From Saccharopolyspora_D taberi (GTDB taxonomy: Bacteria > Actinomycetota > Actinomycetes > Mycobacteriales > Pseudonocardiaceae): a DNA stretch of 64,000 nt. The DNA is taken from contig NZ_BAAAUX010000023.1 of the NCBI RefSeq assembly GCF_039534165.1, forward strand, positions 62,001 to 126,000, in the 5' to 3' direction. Shown here one piece after another: positions 57,998 to 64,000 of the stretch. Position numbers and translations under genes: made by a program. Numbering within the stretch: the stretch's first letter is position 1; every line of letters begins with the position of its first letter. The notes below the pieces were generated by a model, which searched no databases, was not told the origin of the DNA, and saw nothing but the letters and a program-made list of their open reading frames with translations.

Positions 57998-59134
57998 TCA
58001 GGACAGCGTCCCTGGCTGGTTGGCCGCGTGCGCGGTCACGACCGCGACGACCCGGTCCGCCGGCGACAGCCGCGAGTCCCGGCGGAGCGCGTCGGCGGCG
58101 ACCAGGCCGGCCGCCGAGCTCAGCTCGACCCCCACGCCCGCGCGGCCGAACCGCTCGGCCGCCCGGTGCAGGTCCGCGTCGGTGCAGGCCACAGCGGTAC
58201 CGCCGGACTCCCGGATCACCCGCAACGACATCGCGGTCGCCTGCGGGTTGCTGATCGAGGTCGCCTCGACCGGCCCGGGATCGTCGACGACCGGCGGCAG
58301 GTCGGCGTCCTCGCGCAGCGCGCGGGTCAGCGACGGGTACCGCTCGACGGCGACCATCCGCGGCGTCCGGGACACCACGCCCAGCGCCAGCAGCTCCTGG
58401 AAACCCAGCCACATCCCCATGAACCCGTCACCGCGCGACACCGGCGCGGCCACGACCTCCGGGACGTCGCCGAGGTCGCGCACGATCTCGTAAGCGATCG
58501 TCTTGTACCCCTCGATGCCGACCCACAGGCTGCTGACCGGGACCGCCGAGGTGTTGGTCAGCACTGCCCACTCGTCGGAGTTCTCGCGCAGGATCGCCCA
58601 CCGCTGCTCGGCGTCGGAGCCGAAGCGCAGCTCACCACCGAAGCGCCGGACCAGCCCGCGCGCGGTGGCGTCCATCTCCTCGGTGGTCACCACCACCGAC
58701 TCCAGCCCGGCCGCCGCGGCGTAGGCGGCGGCCGACACCCCGGCGTTCCCGCTGGAGGCCACCGCGACCGTCGCCGCGCCGTGCTGGCGCGCCCAGGACA
58801 CCGCCGTGCTGAAGAACCGGTCCTTGAAGCTCCCGGTCGGATTGCGCCGCTCGTCCTTGACCAGGACGCCCGCGGCCTCGAACAACGGCGTCCCGCCCTC
58901 GGCGAGCGTCACCGCCTTGCCGGCCTCCACCGGCAGCAGCTCCCGGTGCGACCACAGCCCGGGACGGCGGCGCGACCACTCGTCCCAGAGCGCCGGGCCG
59001 TCGACACCGGTGAGGTCGAGATCGGCGACCAGCGCCGAAGGCACGCCCTGCGCGCGGCACCGCGAGCACCCCAGGGTGTCGTGGCGCGGCTCGGCCGAGG
59101 TCCCGCACCGGACGCAACGCAGTCCTCGCAACAA
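57998..59134 (-). CDS. Threonine synthase-like PLP enzyme with zinc ribbon
   Basis: 378 residues. An N-terminal zinc ribbon (CVRCGT and CSRCRA) is followed by a fold-type II PLP domain with PTGSFKDRF (Schiff-base Lys near residue 104), ASSGNAGVSAAAYAA, and a late VVTAHA. Homoserine-phosphate to threonine, or a related lyase reaction. TTG 59134 is well supported by GGGAGG eight bases upstream and lies 21 bases after lpqW, so the two are co-transcribed. Not part of the mycobacterial block. Confidence 0.82.
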   Translation of the reverse strand: MLRGLRCVRCGTSAEPRHDTLGCSRCRAQGVPSALVADLDLTGVDGPALWDEWSRRRPGLWSHRELLPVEAGKAVTLAEGGTPLFEAAGVLVKDERRNPTGSFKDRFFSTAVSWARQHGAATVAVASSGNAGVSAAAYAAAAGLESVVVTTEEMDATARGLVRRFGGELRFGSDAEQRWAILRENSDEWAVLTNTSAVPVSSLWVGIEGYKTIAYEIVRDLGDVPEVVAAPVSRGDGFMGMWLGFQELLALGVVSRTPRMVAVERYPSLTRALREDADLPPVVDDPGPVEATSISNPQATAMSLRVIRESGGTAVACTDADLHRAAERFGRAGVGVELSSAAGLVAADALRRDSRLSPADRVVAVVTAHAANQPGTLS

Positions 59135-59155
59135 CGTCAGTTCCTCCCGCGGCTA

Positions 59156-60904
59156 TTACCAGCCGTCATTCTTGGCAGGTGTTCCCAGCCACTGGGCCGC
59201 GGTCGAGAACGGCCCGGCGAAACCGTGTCCCGGCTGCACGCCGGTGACGTCCCGGCGCAGCGCAAGCACCTGCGCCTGCTGGTAGAGCGGCAGCGCCACC
59301 GCCTGGTCCCACACCGCCGCCTCGACGCGGGCGGAGGCGTCCGGGAAGGGCATGCGGCCGGTGAGCGCGGCCTCGATCGTCGGCTGGAGCAGCTCGTCGC
59401 AGAACCCGGCCGGGTTCTGCGGGAACGGCTGCTCGCCGTCGGGCGAGACGCCCGGGCAGCCGAAGGAGGACGCCATCATCGCGGCCGGATCGCCGCCCGC
59501 GGGCCGCGGCGCGATCGCCATGTCGACCGAGGTGACCTCGGCCGGGTCCTCGGCCAGCGGGTTGGCCGGCAGCGTCTCGCCGAACAGCTGGTCGCCGGTC
59601 GGCGTGGTCACGGTCGCCCCGATGCCCTGCTCGCGCAGCTGCTGCGCCAGCGCCTCGGCGATCCGCACGTACTGCTCGTGCCGGAACGGCGCGGCGATCA
59701 GCAGGTTCAGCGGGCGGCCGTCCCGCTCCCAGACCCCGGCGGTCCGCTGGTACCCGGCCTCCCGCAGCGACTGCTCCACCCGCGCCGGGTCCGGCTTGCC
59801 GGAGAAGGCGCCCGCCGGTTCGGTCGGCGTGTAACCCCGCTCGGAGGGCGCGAGCACCTGCGCGTGCGCGGGCAGCTGGTCGGCCGGACCACCGCCGGTG
59901 CCCGCTTCGATCAGCGCTTCCCGGTCCACGGCCGACATCACGGCGTTGCGCACCCGGAGGTCGGACAGCTGCGGGCTGTTCGGCCGCAGCAGCAGCTGCA
60001 TGGTCGCCTGGTGCGGCACGGTGAGCAGCTGGACCTGGTCGCCCAGCTCGCGCAGGGAGTTCATGGTGGTGCTGTCGGCGCCGAAGACCGCGAGGTGCGA
60101 GTCACCGCTGCGCAGCGCGTTGATCTGGCCGACCTCGTCGTTGGCCCGGAAGACGATCCGGTCCGAGGCCGCTGGCGTGCCCCACCAGCGCTCGTTGCGT
60201 TCCAGGACGATCTCGCCGCGCTCCAGGTCGACCTGGCGGATCGCGAACGGCCCGCCGGAGGCGGGGTAGCCGTCGTCCAGCGCCGTGGACCAGCCGCGCG
60301 GCGCGTCCCGCAGCAGGTGCGCGGGCAGCAGGTTGGTGAACAGCGTCTGCCAGCCCGGGTAGGGCTTGGCGAAGGTGACCTCGACGGTCTTGCCCGCTTG
60401 CCGGGACGCGACGTTCTCGATCAGCTGGTACCCGGCCGGATCGGCCACGCCCGGCTGCGACCGCAGCTGCTCCCACAGGTAGACGAAGTCCTCGGCGGCG
60501 ATCGGCGCGCCGTCGGACCAGCCGGCCTCCTTGCGGATCCGGTAGCGGACGGTGAACTTCTCCGCCTCCGGCACCACCTCGGCGGACTCCATGAGCGTGG
60601 TGTCCAGCTGGAGGGTTCCGTCCGCCGCCGGGCGGAAGACGGACGGGAGCATCAGGCTCGACAGCGCCGACGAGGTCGGCGACAGGTCGGCGAGGGTGTG
60701 CGGGTTGAACCCGCCTTCCATCCGGTCGACGCCCACGACGACCTCGGTCGGCATCGGCTGCTGCGAGCTCGACGACGTCTCGGGTGCGGGCGCGGTCGGT
60801 TCGACCAGCGGGGGCGGGGGCGCGTTCGTGCAGGCCGCCACCACGCTCACCACCGCCACCAGCAACCCGGCCCCGGTGAGCCGTCGGCGTCGACCCTGGT
60901 ACAC
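59156..60904 (-). CDS. lpqW: LpqW-like solute-binding lipoprotein
   Basis: 582 residues. Signal peptide with lipobox VAAC near residue 24, then a Pro/Ser linker and a family 5 (peptide/nickel-binding) domain: GWSDGAPIAAEDFVYLWEQL, NERWWGTPAASDRIVF, VRNAVMSAVDREALIEAG. In mycobacteria LpqW steers lipomannan/PIM synthesis rather than transport, and no permease genes are adjacent here either. GTG 60904 has GGGAGG ten bases upstream. Next to typA as Rv1166-Rv1165. Confidence 0.85.
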   Translation of the reverse strand: MYQGRRRRLTGAGLLVAVVSVVAACTNAPPPPLVEPTAPAPETSSSSQQPMPTEVVVGVDRMEGGFNPHTLADLSPTSSALSSLMLPSVFRPAADGTLQLDTTLMESAEVVPEAEKFTVRYRIRKEAGWSDGAPIAAEDFVYLWEQLRSQPGVADPAGYQLIENVASRQAGKTVEVTFAKPYPGWQTLFTNLLPAHLLRDAPRGWSTALDDGYPASGGPFAIRQVDLERGEIVLERNERWWGTPAASDRIVFRANDEVGQINALRSGDSHLAVFGADSTTMNSLRELGDQVQLLTVPHQATMQLLLRPNSPQLSDLRVRNAVMSAVDREALIEAGTGGGPADQLPAHAQVLAPSERGYTPTEPAGAFSGKPDPARVEQSLREAGYQRTAGVWERDGRPLNLLIAAPFRHEQYVRIAEALAQQLREQGIGATVTTPTGDQLFGETLPANPLAEDPAEVTSVDMAIAPRPAGGDPAAMMASSFGCPGVSPDGEQPFPQNPAGFCDELLQPTIEAALTGRMPFPDASARVEAAVWDQAVALPLYQQAQVLALRRDVTGVQPGHGFAGPFSTAAQWLGTPAKNDGW

Positions 60905-61068
60905 GACGTGCGAACCTCCCCTCACCGAGATCCCCCTCCGCGCTTCCCGATGGAGGACGCGCGGAAGTACCCCATGGTTCCGTCCACCGATCCGGTGACC
61001 GACACCGGGGTGCCGCTACTCAGCGTTCTCTCAGGTCGCGGGTGGGATCCAGCCTCCCGCAGCGGAGG

Positions 61069-61104
61069 CGTTCGCGCGCGCAGCGGAGGCTCCGCGCGCG
61101 AACG
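61069..61104 (-). terminator. typA terminator
   Basis: CGTTCGCGCGCG (61069-61080) pairs perfectly with CGCGCGCGAACG (61093-61104), twelve-base loop, starting four bases after the typA stop on the minus strand. Confidence 0.8.
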
Positions 61105-61107
61105 CGG

Positions 61108-63027
<1,920 letters not shown>

Positions 63028-63341
63028 GCGAGTACTCCTGTCGAACAAGGTGGGCGAACTGAGTCGGAACGGCTGTGCGCGGCGGTTTTCGTCGACTCGG
63101 CGTCCGGCCGCGGCTCCGCTGTCGTTCGCCGCTGCGGAGCTGATGACGGCGCCGCCGGTCTCCCCGGAAGCGCGGCGCGTGTCGACGCGCGGCCCTCAAC
63201 AGCGTAGTGCAAGCCCGCTGCGCCACGGCCGACACGTGCGCAGCGCAACAGTTGCCCCGAACGCCAACATCAAGTTCGCCCAAACGGGTTAGGTTCGCCT
63301 ACCCTGACCGCGCCCCACCTCCGCACCGGAAAGACCGCAGC

Positions 63342-63512
63342 GTGAGCAAAACGATCAAGGTCAAGAAGAAGTGCTGCCGCTCGCGGCCGCCGTGCAAGCA
63401 GTGCCCGATCGTGGTGCTGCGCGAACTGCTGCGCGAGGCCAAGGCCGAGGAGGTCCGCAAAGCCGAGAAGAAGGCGAAGAAGGCGGACGGCAAGAAGAAG
63501 AAAGCGAAATGA
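63342..63512 (+). CDS. 56-residue Cys/Lys-rich small protein
   Basis: MSKTIKVKKKCCRSRPPCKQ then CPIVVLRELLREAKAEEVRK and a poly-Lys tail. Four Cys (CC-x5-C-x2-C) could bind a metal; the rest is a charged helix. GTG 63342 has GGAAAG nine bases upstream; -10-like TACCCT near 63300. I recall such proteins next to typA in other actinobacteria, but no function is known. Strongly basic, so nucleic-acid or ribosome binding is possible. Confidence 0.75.
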   Translation: MSKTIKVKKKCCRSRPPCKQCPIVVLRELLREAKAEEVRKAEKKAKKADGKKKKAK

Positions 63513-63557
63513 TCCGACCTCGGCGCCCGGGGGCCGAGGGGAGCATGATCGCGACCG

Positions 63558-63869
63558 CTATTCGCCGGTCGCCGGGGCCAGGGGGTCGGCGTACTTCGCG
63601 AGTTCGGGGATCGTCCGCAGCGCCTGGAACTCGATCACCTCGTACCGCGCCATCTTGTGCAGCACCAGCGGGTCCAGGGCCAGGATCGCGTCCAGCCTGC
63701 CGCGGGGCATCGCCCGCGCGATGACCACGCCCCCGGCCATGTGCCCGCGATGCCCGGCGGCGATGAAATCGCCGGCGTCGTAATGCTGGGTGACCCAGTC
63801 GTAATGATCGACCAGCCATGCGTCGAGATCCGATTGCGCCGCCGTGTAATTCAGCAGTACCACGTACAT
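63558..63869 (-). CDS. YCII-related protein
   Basis: 103 residues. YVVLLNYTAAQSDLDAWLVD, HYDAGDFIAAGHRGHMAGG and RGRLDAILALDPLV are characteristic of the ferredoxin-like YCII domain with its conserved His and Asp. ATG 63869; TACCGT ends six bases upstream, so leaderless. Possibly a small hydrolase or detoxification protein. Confidence 0.85.
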   Translation of the reverse strand: MYVVLLNYTAAQSDLDAWLVDHYDWVTQHYDAGDFIAAGHRGHMAGGVVIARAMPRGRLDAILALDPLVLHKMARYEVIEFQALRTIPELAKYADPLAPATGE

Positions 63870-63891
63870 TCCTTCACGGTAACTCCGGGAC

Positions 63892-63929
63892 TTGACCCCT
63901 GCCGATCACCGAGCGGTAACATGGCCGTC
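63892..63929 (+). promoter_or_regulatory. Promoter at the right edge
   Basis: -35 TTGACC (63892-63897), 19-base spacer, -10 TAACAT (63917-63922), then seven bases to GTG 63930. The strongest sigma-70-like pair in the window, apparently driving a leaderless transcript that leaves the window. Confidence 0.6.
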
Positions 63930-63992
63930 GTGCGCGCGATGCTGAGCATGTGGTGGGCCGCCGAGGAGCGGCCCCGTCAGTTCGCGCACTGA
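63930..63992 (+). CDS. 20-residue leaderless micro-ORF
   Basis: GTG 63930 to TGA 63990-63992, encoding MRAMLSMWWAAEERPRQFAH; an in-frame ATG at 63921 lies inside the -10. The start is exactly seven bases from the -10 of the preceding promoter. It could be a leader peptide (two Trp in a row) for a gene beyond the window, or the micro-protein itself. Confidence 0.45.
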   Translation: MRAMLSMWWAAEERPRQFAH

Positions 63993-64000
63993 CCACGGAA

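Overview
The window is a GC-rich actinobacterial chromosome segment. Codon third positions are almost all G or C, GTG and TTG starts are common, and many genes look leaderless. Gene content and order point to the Pseudonocardiaceae, with Saccharopolyspora or a near relative the best guess. This is an inference from gene families (mycothiol gene mshB, LpqY-SugABC, SigE-RseA-HtrA-TatB, DUF3117, DUF3107), not from a search. No tRNA, rRNA, CRISPR array, intact insertion sequence or prophage was seen.

Layout. (1) 1-10.7 kb follows the mycobacterial Rv3206c-Rv3212 order: moeZ (running off the left edge), a DUF3152 metalloprotease-like protein, a TetR regulator, a DUF3107 protein, a ferritin-like protein, an RNA helicase and a membrane-anchored propeller protein. 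A four-gene AurF-like oxygenase/hydrolase/TetR/DUF4873 cluster is inserted in it. (2) 10.6-16.5 kb is a mixed stretch: an FAD monooxygenase with its TetR, a RecB-like nuclease, a PHP phosphoesterase, PH-domain and small membrane proteins, and a Nudix hydrolase. (3) 16.5-45.2 kb runs roughly as mycobacterial Rv1239-Rv1207 in reverse. It holds corA with a structured leader, an LpqY-SugABC-type trehalose importer, mrp, sigE-rseA-htrA-tatB, a DUF3117 protein, tagA, a DivIVA-like protein and folP2, with accessory genes between (patatin, CoA-ester lyase, MarR, MFS/LysR pair, leucyl aminopeptidase, PaaG-like hydratase). (4) 45.2-56.5 kb has two coupled LOG genes, an SPFH protein, and the succinylase-branch lysine genes dapE, dapD and dapC with ferredoxin fdxA. 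(5) 56.6-64 kb has mshB with a membrane protein, a threonine synthase-like enzyme, lpqW and typA, then small genes to the right edge.

How the genes work together. dapD, dapC and dapE encode the succinylated steps to meso-diaminopimelate and peptidoglycan. SigE, its zinc anti-sigma factor, a membrane HtrA protease and TatB form an envelope-stress and export module. LpqY-SugABC, LpqW, CorA and the PH/SPFH membrane proteins also act at the cell envelope.

The best candidate for an undescribed system is a three-gene, one-base-overlapping cassette at 49542-52050, wedged between dapE and dapD. It encodes a small WXG100-like protein, a WxG-headed DUF1023 alpha/beta hydrolase and a lipoprotein. It has the architecture expected of a type VII secreted lipase toxin with a lipoprotein immunity partner. 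Other signals worth checking are the corA leader, tandem operators upstream of an NmrA-like gene, a dapD terminator that runs into the next promoter, an 85-base hairpin near tagA, several unannotated small ORFs, and a recurring TANNNT-N7-start leaderless pattern.
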